NCBI RefSeq assembly: GCF_004337985.1
Contig: NC_043744.1
Location: 2,020,408 to 2,084,407, forward strand
Reading direction: 5' to 3'
DNA length: 64,000 nucleotides
Source: Pyricularia pennisetigena
Taxonomy: Eukaryota > Ascomycota > Sordariomycetes > Magnaporthales > Pyriculariaceae
Positions 1 through 10,793 of the stretch are shown here, one piece after another (position 1 is the stretch's first letter; every line of letters begins with the position of its first letter). The notes beneath the pieces were generated by a model that searched no databases, had not been told where the DNA came from, and was given only the letters and a program-made list of their open reading frames with translations. Made by a program: the position numbers and the translations under genes.

Positions 1-1044
1 ATTTCAAGACTAGATGTATGCTGATAAGTGTGCTGGCCTATGCAATTGATTTGTGTGAAAGATGCGAGTAAATCAAGTGCCTAAGCATCAGATAAAAAGA
101 ATCCAAGGTGGGTGAGCACCAGATCTAATCTAGAACTAGAACTCTAGAGCTTGAAGCCTCGAAGCTTAACGTACGCGTTGGCGTTTTGCACCATCAACCA
201 GTGGTGTGACTTTTGAGAGGAAACGTACAAGTAATGAAAGTGACTGAAACAATCTACTGCAGCTCAATAAAGCCATCAACCTGCAAGCTTCGACGGGGTT
301 CTCATCCAATTGGGGCGAACATCAAAACCATCCCGGCGATTTCCGTCCGTGATGCATGGTGGTGATCCGGAACACCGCGAACAACCTCTTAAAGAGAAAC
401 AGTGGGGACGTCGTACTGTATCTACGATGGTACATGGCGACTTAGTAAGCAAGACGTCCGAGTGACGCAAGGGAATTTGAGTAGTTAAAACCCGTTTATG
501 GAGATGAGGGTCAGGGAAGAGAGAGACAGAGGGAAAAGGGAAAAAAAAATAGATTGGAGACTGGTGAGCAAGTGATGACGTTGTTTACAAATCTAGCAAT
601 CAAGATATGAAAGCGGAGGTCAACTGCGCGTGTCGGTCAGGCCTGCAAGACAGGGCCGTGGTTCCAGTCCCCATCATCTGCAGTTAGGTGGGGTTTCCAG
701 TAAAAGTTAGTATTTTGAGTTGGCCGAGAGCTCCGGCCCAAGACACGATTGATTTACTGTTAGACATTATTCAGTACCAAAAATAAGAAGAAGAAAAAAA
801 AAACAGAAATAAAAATTTGAATTGATTGTGTTACTTGATGATTGTATATTTTGGCATATTGTTTTCATACTGTTCGAGTTGGAATCAGCCTCTCCAGATC
901 GGCGAACTGCCTACCTATTCAAGGGAGCGTTGATAGTAGTGTCTATACCAAACTGTCACAAACAACCCCTTTTCCAAATCTACCGCCCATTACCAACAAC
1001 AACAACAACAACAACAACAACAAATCCCCTAATCCAAAGATACC
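1..1044. other. Left-edge intergenic stretch
   Basis: I see no gene here. Both strands carry only short open frames without recognisable family signature. The last 50 bases before the next gene hold a pure (CAA)10 run, listed separately, and the stretch presumably contains the promoter and leader of the acetolactate decarboxylase gene. Confidence 0.6.
994..1023 (+). repeat. (CAA)10 microsatellite in the 5' leader
   Basis: A perfect ten-unit CAA repeat ends 21 bases before the ATG at 1045, so it lies in the probable 5' untranslated leader of the acetolactate decarboxylase gene. CAA-rich leaders are unstructured in RNA. A second pure CAA tract in this window is coding (polyQ of sec65). Confidence 0.9.
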
Positions 1045-1885
1045 ATGGCTCAACCAAGTAATGAATTATTTCAATATTCAATCGTGAGCTCTCTCATGGA
1101 CGGCGTGGCCTCATCAGGCATGCCAGTTGTTGATCTACTCAAGCATGGCGACATGGGCCTGGGCACGTTCAAACACATGGTCGGTCAGTATCTTTTTTTG
1201 GTCCTCTTCATACCGCGTCAAGATATCCTGTTCCCTTCTCAACTCTGACACTCGTGTCGATTCAAAAGGCGAAATGATCATGCTGGATGGAGCCATGTTC
1301 CAGATGAAGTCTGACGGGACGGTTGTTTCCATCTCACCCAGCGTCGAGGCAACCACCAACGACGATGGGACGCAACCCATGATTTCGCCCTTTGCAACCG
1401 TCACCCGCTTCGAGCCGACGGCCCACGACCCATCAGCCAGCTTCTCCAGCAAAGAGTCCCTGGCGAAGAAGCTGTCGGAGATGCTGCCCGGCACCCGCAA
1501 CATCTTCATGGCCTTCCGCGCCGATGGCGTCTTCAACCTCACCGTGCGCACCGCCGGCGGCCAGCAATGCTCCCGGGAACCGCTCGTGACCGTGGCAAGC
1601 AGACAGACCACGCACACCTTTGAGAATGAAAGGGGCACGATTGTTGGATTTCGCTCGCCTAGCTTCTCCCACGGCATCAGTGTCGCCGGTGACCACATCC
1701 ACTTTATCAGCGACGATCGCAAGCGTGGCGGCCACGTCCTCGCCTTGAACACCGAGGAAGGCTCTGTCAGACTTGGGGTTGCTCCGATCTCCAAAGTACA
1801 TCTGCAGCTCCCAGTCGATGACCAAGAGTACAACGACGCAGAGTTGAAACTTGACAGTGAGGGTATTAATTCTGTAGAGGGCTAG
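1045..1885 (+). CDS. Alpha-acetolactate decarboxylase (bacterial-type)
   Basis: Predicted to convert (S)-2-acetolactate to (R)-acetoin and CO2 (EC 4.1.1.5). Two exons, 1045-1183 and 1269-1885, give 251 residues, close to the usual length of the family. The 85-nt intron has donor GTCAGT and a CTGAC branch box 20 nt before the acceptor, and its removal restores the family stretch GTFKHM-VGEMIMLDG across the joint. The metal site is visible: H189-x-H191 and H202, with 11 residues between H191 and H202, plus GFRSP containing R175. There is no signal peptide, so the enzyme is probably cytosolic. The family is mainly bacterial, where it forms the acetoin/butanediol pathway, so ancient transfer into fungi is plausible. 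I see no acetolactate synthase or butanediol dehydrogenase gene nearby. Confidence 0.9.
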
Positions 1886-3026
1886 CAGCCTTAATCAACC
1901 TGTTCACTCACTGTATGACCATATAGTCACCCGATCTTGACTTTGTTTAGACGTAACCTGCTTAAAGCAGACGTGACCAAAAAAAAAAAGAAAGAAATAG
2001 ACGTTGCAAGGAGAACAAAGTCAGATATCATATCTTCTTGATCCGGCAAGTCCCATGCAACAAGGGACACTCCACATTACCACTTCAACATCTCAGGGGC
2101 AGTCATCGTCTGTCAAACAAAACCACATGCATTGCGCTCTTTGGTATAACAACATCAGATTAGCGTCATTTGTATAGACAATGACATGTACAGTCGGCGA
2201 GCTTGAGCAGTTTGAGATCGGGTTTCGGTCAAAATCCCACTCCAGTATATTCTTTCTCCTACCCTTCAGTGCGCAACCTCAAAAATGCCAAGAACTAGGC
2301 CTGGCTCAAGGGGTTAAGCCGTAAAATAATACCTTTAGTTAGTCCAAGGTAACTGCTCGTCTTCAACAGGCCACCCCCTCTCATCCCATCTTTTTCTCTT
2401 TTCTCAGTGGCTGCCACATGCTTCGGCGGAAGTAAAGAGCCAAAATGAGAAGACTCGGGCGCGTGCTACTGGTTCGCAAATACATCCCTAACTTTATCCT
2501 ACCTGCGGATACATGTGCGCAACTGTCCCATATCTCTAGACGAAACGCGTTTTCTTCCCATCCATCTTCCCGTCGTGGTTCTGTTTCTTTTTTTTCTCTT
2601 CTCTTTTTGGCGATTCTTAACCGTCTGTATGTGCTAAAAAGAGTCCCTACCTGAGATACGTACATCAGGTATTTTGAACTAGATACAAAGTATGTAACTA
2701 CCTGTGCCGTACCTGCACTCTGCAAACCCTCCCAACTCTCCTTACCCCTTACCGATCAAAACATCAGGCTTGATCTGTAACAAACGACATCAGGTCTCAG
2801 TCTTGTCGCATTAAGCGCAGATTCCTTTCTCATGTTCGAGGCATACTTTTTTGAGCTTTCCCGTAAACTTTGAAAACCACATTCGTCCGGGTTTATAAGT
2901 TCATGTTTTCCTGTCAGAGAACTCAGCTTCGTTGTATCGTACACCCTTATTTTTTCTTCTTCAAAATACCTAGATAGCGCATTCATCACCTCATAACAAG
3001 AAGAAAAAAAACTCCTCCAAAACAAC
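1886..3026. other. Intergenic stretch
   Basis: This holds the 3' flank of the decarboxylase gene and the promoter of the cupredoxin gene. Short frames on both strands are low-complexity and show no family signature. T-rich and C/T-rich tracts around 2390-2640 and an AAGAAGAAAAAAAAC leader just before the ATG at 3027 are the only notable patterns. Confidence 0.6.
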
Positions 3027-4329
3027 ATGCGCTCCATAGCTATCCTGGTTGCATGGCTGACTGCCGCCGCAGCACCAGTCTCTACTCTGCAGATCCCAGG
3101 TAAGGTTTTGGGGTTCTCTTCTTTCTTTCTTTTTTCACGGTCCCCAATTTACTACTTATATGATTCTATGCAGAGAGAGGCGCATTGTATTCAGATGCTA
3201 TGAGCTTGGATAGCAACTTGCTAACCACAATTGCGTCCCCCAAAAAAAGAGCTTCTGCGCCGTCAAAACACACCATCGACTCCGCCGGCCAGCCCGCAGG
3301 GCAAGATAATCCCCGTCACCGTCGGCTCGACCACCAGGGAGAAGTCGCTTCGGTTCTATCCTGACAATGTCAAAGCCGCCATTGGCGACACCATCCAGTT
3401 TCAGTTCTGGCCAAACAACCATACGTAGGTCTCTTTGATAAGCGCATCCCGATTTCGGCTGATGGACAACGCCTAGGAAAAAAGAAAGCACGCGTGTCAT
3501 ATACATATACTCACACTATCGTTTTTTTTTTCATATAGAGTTACGCAGGCAGTCGGCCCAGAGAATCCTTGCCGCCCGATAGAGGCCGTGAATGGTGCAG
3601 CACCTCCCGTAAACAGCGGTGTAAGTCGGCGACAAGATCCCTCTCAAACCAAACTTCCGTCCATCCCTGCCTCGCAGCCACCTGCAAACCTGCAAGCGGG
3701 ATCTTCTGTCTCTTTTTTTCTTCCTTGTTCACTAAACAGCAGCATGTTACAGTTCATCCCCGGCTCGACAGACGGCGCCCCTGTGGGCACCTTTAGCATG
3801 CAAGTCAAGTCGAGGGATCCGGTATGTTCCTCTGTTCTTTTCTCTTTGTTTACATGACTTAGAAGAATGAATAACCAAAAAAAACACAGATATACCTGTA
3901 CTGCGCGAGAGACCCTCACTGTGCCCTGGGCATGGTCTTAATCGTCAACCCGTAAGCTTTTTTTCCTTCTCCCTCAGACGCATTGAGTCATTGGGGGAAC
4001 TTTTAACCCCACAACCATTGTGCTTTCAACAAGCGTACTAACCGTCGTCTTTGTTCCCAAAAATTCCAGCAAGAAAGATGAGGACGTCGAAGTATACCGC
4101 AAGGCAGCCATGGCGAAGAATGGTATGTATCCAACGGGCGAGTCTGGATTAGCTCGCCTTGTCTTTTTTGTCCTTTTTGTTTCTGCTTAGTCGAAAAAAA
4201 AAAAAAAAAAAAAAGCACAACCTAACATGGGTTTTCTTTCCCGCAGAAACGATATACGGCAACATCCCCATCGCGGGAGGTCAGGTCGGGTCCATCCCGA
4301 ACAATCAGGCTGTCCCCCCTCCTAGCTAA
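3027..4329 (+). CDS. Secreted cupredoxin (extracellular blue-copper-type protein)
   Basis: Seven exons: 3027-3099, 3250-3424, 3539-3620, 3753-3821, 3890-3951, 4070-4122 and 4247-4329, giving 198 residues. Residues 1-20 form a signal peptide (hydrophobic core AILVAWLTAAAA). The cupredoxin fold follows at about 43-154, with a complete type-1 copper ligand set: H82 (in NNHT), C138 (YCARD), H143 (DPHC) and M148 (ALGM). Cys94 and Cys144 could form the usual disulfide. Fungal relatives are extracellular proteins of unknown electron-transfer partner and many carry a GPI anchor; this one ends soon after the domain and has no obvious anchor. Six of the joints were chosen because they keep frame and restore the domain; the first intron (150 nt, CTAAC at 3231) is the least certain, with another acceptor possible at 3173. 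Intron 6 contains an A21 run. Confidence 0.86.
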
Positions 4330-5012
4330 ACCATCATCGATTGCGATCAAATGGTAGCTATATTCCGCAAAGAGAGTGGAGTTGTTGGTTGACATTGCTA
4401 TTTTTGGTTTGGAACACATAGATTTCGGAACCAAGGGTCAACTTAGAATCAGCAGTGCTGCTGTATCTTGGCTATCGTTGCTATTTAATCCTTGTTTCTT
4501 CTTTACTGTTGCTCTTTTCTATCCTCTGCAACAAGTACTCTAACACGATTTTGTCTTGTTATCGCGGCTTTGGGTGGTGCATAAGCTCTGTGTTTGGCGA
4601 TTACAACCCAACGAACACAAAATGTCTATATCCAAGTATCAACGTTCCACCAGACGGCACATCATCCGCGCGATTCTCCAGACAGATAGGGGTGAGCCAA
4701 GTAAGGACACAAGGCCGGTCCCTGGCAATTTCACGATATACCATATAAACCAACATTACGTCTGGCTATTGGCAATGCACCACCCAACCCCTACTTCAGT
4801 TGACGGCAGAGGAGAGCTCATATTTGTTAGACTTAATGCACACTCCGTCAAGAGCGTTTTTTTTCAGTGGCCCAACTTGCCCTGGATTTGGTTTATTGGT
4901 AGCGACAATCCCCGAGGGACCTTACTTATTGCTATGTTACATGCAGTGATAAAGCCAAAAGAAGAAGTATAAAAAAAATGCGTAGTGAGTGATACACAGA
5001 GTCTGTTTAGAC
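4330..5012. other. Convergent intergenic stretch
   Basis: Shared 3' flank between the cupredoxin gene (plus) and vph1 (minus). A 138-codon open frame crosses most of it, but its composition is unlike coding sequence of the neighbours and no family signature is visible, so I do not call a gene. Confidence 0.6.
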
Positions 5013-7903
5013 TTAGCCCAGGAATTCCTTCAATTCCTCAGACTCTTCTATCAGCTGAGTGAAAGAAAATGGCTGGAACGGCCAACCGGCGAATTCAGCA
5101 AACTTGGAGAACGACTCGACCCAGGCGAGACGCAGAGCTGGTAGGAAGTTCAAATGTTAGCTATGTTTCATCGCACTGATATAACACAGCTACGAGTCAA
5201 AATAAATGTGGCACTCACAGTGAAGCATAGCAGACACGCCCTCCATGATAATCAGGATGATGCAGCTCAGCACAAAGAACACAGCGAAACCGAGGAAAAT
5301 AGCGATGGCGCCGAAAATCCCCGTGAAGTTAAACGTTTGCCCAATGGTCATGCTCCACAGCACAACACTGAGCTGCTGGTGTGCAAGAGACAAAGCCCAG
5401 AGACGGAGGTACGAGGCTGTGTGGGATACACAGTTCAGGCAAAACTCTGTCGTTTCATGGCGGTTAGCACGAGCACAAGGGTGGAAACGTATCGTACACA
5501 GAAACAAAGCACAGTCTTACCAATGGTGTGAATGACTTGGTGAATCATAACCTCGCCAAACTCGAATTCTTCATGTTCCTCGTCGTGAATATCCTGCGTG
5601 ATCATAGCAGCCCCTGAATCGCTATCCAAGCTGTTGCCGCGAGCGCCGTTCATAGCATGGCCATTACTATCGTTGTTGTCGTCGTCAAACGCGCTGACAT
5701 GCGACCGCTCTCCTATTCCGCGGTAACCTTGGCCCCTAGCGCGGTTGTGCTCCCACCTGAGGTAGAATGGCTTGAGGAAGAGGAGAACGGGCACCTGGAC
5801 AAAGGCCAACAGTAGGAGGAAGATTTGGATCTGCTTCTGCCCAGGATACAGCTGAATATCAATAGTGCCAGGCTGCAAGAACATGTAGATGAGCATGTTC
5901 AACAGGCCGGGAGGGGCCGTGGCAGCCTTTGACCAATCAATGGTCCACTTGTAAATGATGCATATGACAAGGTATCCAAAAATCGACTGGAAGAAGATCA
6001 TGCCAGGAACAAAGTTGCCCCAAATGTCGATCGGCTTCTTGAAATGACGAGCATTTATGTAAGAGAAACACAGCGAGTACGTCATGTGAGCCCAGCCGAG
6101 AATGATGGACATCTTCATCTTGTAGCTGTTGCTGAAAAGTAGGTCGTTTTCGGTGCCATGCCACATCCAATCCAGACCAAAGGGATAACGGTAGTCACCC
6201 TTGAGTTTGGCGGTGACCGTAGTCCCTTCCTTGAAGTCCTCAGGAATCTGCCACTCCCAAGCACTGTCCCAAAACGTCATGGACTTGGAGAAGATATCGT
6301 TGTAGACGAGGCCAGTAAAGACGGAGAAGACGGCCATGACAAGAGCAATGTAGCGACCGTAGTAAACCATGGCGAACAGTTCAAAGGAGACCTTCTTGAG
6401 AGGCTTCTCCCAGTAAATCATAGCCACAGCCGCGCTCAACATGATGAGAGCATGGCCAAGGTCACCAAACATGACAGCGAAAAGGAAGGGGAAAGTGACG
6501 ATGACTGGGAGGGCAGGGTTGACTTCCTGGTAGGTCGCCGTACCATAGGCGTTAACAATGGTTTGGAACGCCTCGGTGAACTTGTTGGTCTTGAGATAGG
6601 TCGGCGGCTTCTTGTTCGTCCTGATCTCGTTGATGATGGAAGGCACCGAGAGGCCAGCCCGGTTGGTCACATCCTGCAGGGTAGTGCGGATCAGAGGCAG
6701 ATCGTTCTTGGGGCACCATCCCTCGGCAATGAGCGTGCGACGGGCGCGATCGTACGAGAAGAGGTTGAGCGTGTTGTAAACGGCCTTCTCCTTGTTGATC
6801 AGCACCATCCAGGCAGCAAGGGACTGGGAGATCTGAGTGAGCTCTGCATCCAGTGTCTGCTGGGTGTTCTTGAGCACGTTCTGCACGTCGTTGAGGCGAG
6901 CATTGACCTCGAAGACCTGGTCCCGACGGAGGTCGCTGTTCTCATCGACGTTGTAGACCTCGGCCCCCATAGACTCCGAGATCTTCCTGACCTTGGCCAA
7001 GATCTCCTTTCCGTGGGCAAAGATGACAAAAACGTTCTTCTGGATCGGCTCGTTGTTGCTCGGGTCGACGAGCGGCTCGGGTATCTCGGACTGGTTCATG
7101 TACAGGTTGCCACGAAGAGTGCGCCAGAGGATACGCTCAAAGGCTGCAACGCGCTCGCGGGCAATGACACCTGCGACGAAGCCAATGTTCATTCCTGAAA
7201 AGGACCGCTCGACATCACCCCCCTGGTTGTGCTGTTCGACGTCCTGGAGCAACGGGGCATCGTCGTCCTCGGTCGACGCCCGGATCTCCTCGACGTTGCC
7301 GTGGGCGCGGTCGAAGAAGCCGCCGGCCTCCCTAAGAACCCATCGCCACTCGGTGAGCTCAACCTCACGCTTCTTCAACGTCTCATAACTGTCGTTGAGC
7401 TGCGAGATGCGCTGCTCCAGGCTCTGGCTCCGGTCGGCGAGCTCGTCGATCTCGGACGTGCTGGGCGGCGCCAGTGATTCGACATCAAGGTCAAGCTTCC
7501 TCAACGGAATTCCGGCCTTCTCCATCTGCGAGTGGAAGTATCCTGCATGGCATTGCGGGCGCCAAGGTTAGCGATTCGGTGGATTCTCGGATTCCCGGGG
7601 ATGCAGCGGGTCGGGAGCTCCTTACGTAGCTGACGTTCGACGTTATCAAGCCTGCGAATTTCTTGGGTGAAGGCCCTTTGGAAAGCACTGAGGTCGCCAT
7701 TGAGCTTTGGGTTGACGCTGGGTTAATATCTGTTTTGCCGGTGTTTGGTTGGAGATGGAAAACCAAAGACATACATCGCGAAACTGGACCAAGCCAACCT
7801 CTCCGAGTGCATTAACGACCTCTCTGCCAATTTCGTTGGAAATGTAAAGCTGCACCATACTCATCTCCGCAGAGCGGAATGGAGTATCCCCTGTGTGCGC
7901 CAT
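5013..7903 (-). CDS. vph1: V-type proton ATPase subunit a
   Basis: The membrane-embedded a subunit of the V0 sector, which carries protons into the vacuole and other acidic organelles. Five exons (reading from the start codon: 7903-7775, 7704-7626, 7542-5521, 5446-5219, 5137-5013) give 860 residues, close to yeast Vph1 (840). The cytosolic N-terminal half begins with [20 protein letters not shown] and contains coiled coil around residues 95-150. The C-terminal half has about eight membrane segments and ends EELKEFLG. The essential half-channel arginine is kept as R758 in [12 protein letters not shown]. All joints keep frame and restore conserved family sequence, for example [34 protein letters not shown] and MLH-SLRLAWVE. 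As the only such gene in the window it probably serves vacuole and endomembranes alike. Confidence 0.97.
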
Positions 7904-8788
7904 TTTGATAGCGCTGCAGCTCCTCGACTGCTTGATGATGATTTAGATGTATCTTTGAAATCACTTGGTCACGTCTCGATCTCGGAAGCTGCCTTGATGT
8001 GCACGTAATGTTGGCAGGCCCCAGTGGAGCTCCCTACTGCCTGAGGCTGCAACGATGGGTGCAATCCTTGCAATTGTGGCTGAGCAAATTACTACGCCAC
8101 CGTTGCTCGATTCCTTGCTTGGAAGTCTTTGTTCCAGATACAACTTACAGCGTAGTCGACTACCGACAACTTGGGGACAAGGTGAGAGTTTCGCCTAAAG
8201 ATATCCAATGATGGGTTGAATTTACAAGCTTTTAAAAATGAATCTTAAAACTAATCCCCAAAGAAAAGGATGCTAAAGGTGACGACATCTTGCGTGCACC
8301 GTACATACTTAAAAAGAAAAGAGCAATCGAAAAGTAAAATGAGGCCGAAAGAGGCCTGCTATCCCGATCAATCAAACGTCATTAAATTGTTCCATGTCTA
8401 CCGGGATCCGCACAGCATTTTGCAATTGACACCTGCTTGCTTGTTCATAACGGCCTTGTAAATATTATGGGTGAATGCCTAATTCATCGTTACATCAATA
8501 TTTTAGCTTCCCGTCAACAACGCTCCGATAATGCCCACGCACCATGAACTTTTCTAGTGATTTCATAGCAATGTCAAACCCGTCAAACTCCAAGCGATGC
8601 AATACAAACGCGAAGAAAAGAAAGAAAAAAGAAAAAAAAAATCTTAACACGAGAGAGGAGAAAGAAAAGAGAAAAGAGCAAGCAACACAAAACACCAACG
8701 TTCCACGTGAATCAACCAAATGACCACTTTGGTGTAAACGTTGGAACAATGTAAAATCAAGGCGCACAGGGGAGAGTATTGCAAGCCT
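7904..8788. other. Intergenic stretch
   Basis: Upstream region of vph1 and downstream flank of the LRR-like gene, both on minus. It holds A-rich and purine-rich tracts (around 8600-8680) and short frames only. No gene seen. Confidence 0.6.
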
Positions 8789-10793
8789 CTACAAGTTGCG
8801 TCCAAACATGAACGAACCGTAGATGCCACCGACCTCGGAGACGGCTACTGGGATCTTTCGCATACCCCAGTACCTGGCGCCCATTTTCCAGCTCCTTGAG
8901 CCGTCGTCGCCGTCGCTGCTCATGCGAACAAGCCACGACCGGGCCGAGATTTCGCTCGTTCGCCAGCCCCAGCGTGTAAGAGCGCCCTTGGAGTTCTTGA
9001 CTCGGTCGAACACCTTGGCCTCAAACTCAATGACGGCCAGAGGCTCTGTTACCTTTTTGAGTAGCAGCGAGTCGTTGAAGAGGACTGAGCTCTCTACCTC
9101 GTTGCCCCACATGTCTGAGAGGTCTAGATATTTGATAGTATGTGGCACCCAAGCTAGCTGTTCCTCCAGATCAGCTTCCTCAGGGGGCATGAACAGCTGT
9201 TGGATATCCATGAGCTTGAGTGAGCGGCCGAGTGCAAGTTCCTCGAGATACTTGGTCAGCGGCAGGAGGAGTTTGAGGTGCGATTTGTTCATCCTGCTCC
9301 CCTTTAGACTAAGTGACTTGAGCGTCTTGGGCAATATGGGTATCAGATCCGAGAGGGAATCCTCATCGAACAATTGGTGCGTTTTGGCATCGGTTCCAAC
9401 GCTCAAAAACTGGAGCTCCTGGACCGCCGGGTGCTCTTTTAAGAAGCTGATGACGCGGTCAGCCTTTAGGAATTTGCACTTGGCCAGGTTGAGATGGGTG
9501 ATAGAGGCCGTGCGAGGGATGCTATCGAGTGCGTCGTTCGTGATACGAGTGCCAGCAACGTCGAGGTGCGTTACTGTCGTCAGCTTGGGTAAAAGCACAT
9601 CGAATACAGATGAGGGTAGCCTCTCGCACTTGTGCAACGAGACTCTCTTCAGCTGCGGTAGCCTCTCGGGCCAATCTCCTGAATTGGCCACCTCTGTGAA
9701 TTCATTTGTGAAAAATGTCGAGGTTGAGCCGCAGAAGTCAACAGCCTGGAGCCTTTGCAGGCCAAAGAATAGCTTGCGCAGGACAGCGGCATCGATGTCA
9801 ACATCTACCTTGTCCTGGGCTAGAAACTCTTGGAGGTGTGGAGTGAGCTCCAGGCACTGCAGCAGAGTATCCTTGGTCAGGTACTGAGCCTGCGACCGCT
9901 CGCTGGCGGTAGAGAAAAGGAGGTCCGGGTTCAAGTGAGAGAAGTCGATTCGACGGACCATGGTGCCGAGAGCGGGGTGTGCCTTGACGTGGGTCAAGAA
10001 CTTGTGAAAGATCTTTGAGTGAGGGATGGTGATCTTATGGTACAGTGAGTTGAGGGTTGCGGTATGAATCGTCTTGGACGTCAACAGCAGCGAGATCAGG
10101 TCTACATTGCGCCTATCACCATTTGGTGGAATATCTAGCACAAGCAGGCCTATGATTGAGTCTGTGAGATGGGTCAGCGGCAAGGTCCACACAAGGGGAA
10201 GTTGGTCGCACCGTCTGAGCATTCACCACCACCTCATTGCTTCTTGGAATGTGATGAGCCCCCTACGCCTATGTGTTTCTTGGCTCTTCATATCTCGGTC
10301 CAGCAATTCGGCACAGGGTCTGTCATCAGAGGTTAACCGCTTCATAAATGGGGTAAGTCAGGTACCTACTCAGTATCTCGATGGGCAGCTTCTCTATGGG
10401 AGCATCGCCTGGGGTTCTCGCCTTTGGGCCATCCCTCTTCAGGACTAGGGGAGCCTTATTCCATGCGCCATCCAAAGTCTGCAGATCACCAAAGCTCTTA
10501 CTGGCAAGTTTCCCCTTGACGTTGATCTGCTTCCAGCCCTTGAAGCTGTCGGCAGGGAACCAATTACCACTCAAGTTGCTTTCGCGATGGGTGATCGCCG
10601 GGAAGTACTGTACGTCGACCATTTTACCAGGTTCGGGAGATTCGTCTTCAACAGCAACTTCGTCTGTGTCTGCAATGTACGAAGAAACCTTGGTATGTGT
10701 AAATGTTTGGGCCAGATCCGAGCTGCTCTCTCTGATGGAAGAGAATGAACCAGCCCGCTCAGGGCTGGAACGTCTCGAGCCGTCGGCAGCCAT
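8789..10793 (-). CDS. F-box/leucine-rich-repeat-like protein
   Basis: Two exons, 10793-10370 and 10161-8789, give 598 residues. The joint (donor GTAGGT, acceptor CACAG after a CTGAC box) completes the sequence IEKLPIEILNSIIGLL at about residues 131-146, which looks like the start of an F-box (LP-x-EIL). A hydrophobic helical stretch (LLVLDIPPNGDRRNVDLISLLLTSK) follows. From about residue 260 to 450 there are irregular leucine-rich repeats, such as VTHLDVAGTRITNDAL and ITHLNLAKCKFL. If the F-box is real, the protein would link Skp1-Cullin1 ligase to a substrate bound by the repeats. The first 120 residues are Ser-rich and low in complexity. No substrate can be inferred. The C-terminal 100 residues are conserved-looking and rich in W, R and G but unassigned. 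Confidence 0.8.

Noticed and set aside
612..690. tRNA-like stretch ending GTGGTTCCAGTCCCC
   Set aside because: The T-loop lacks the invariant purine after TTC and no cloverleaf could be formed.
6158..7198. 346-codon open frame on plus inside vph1
   Set aside because: It is exactly antisense to the conserved vph1 coding exon and its sequence reflects the complement of vph1 codons; no family signature.
8823..9887. 354-codon open frame on plus inside the LRR-like gene
   Set aside because: Antisense shadow of the minus-strand LRR-like exon, Ser-rich by complementarity; no signature.
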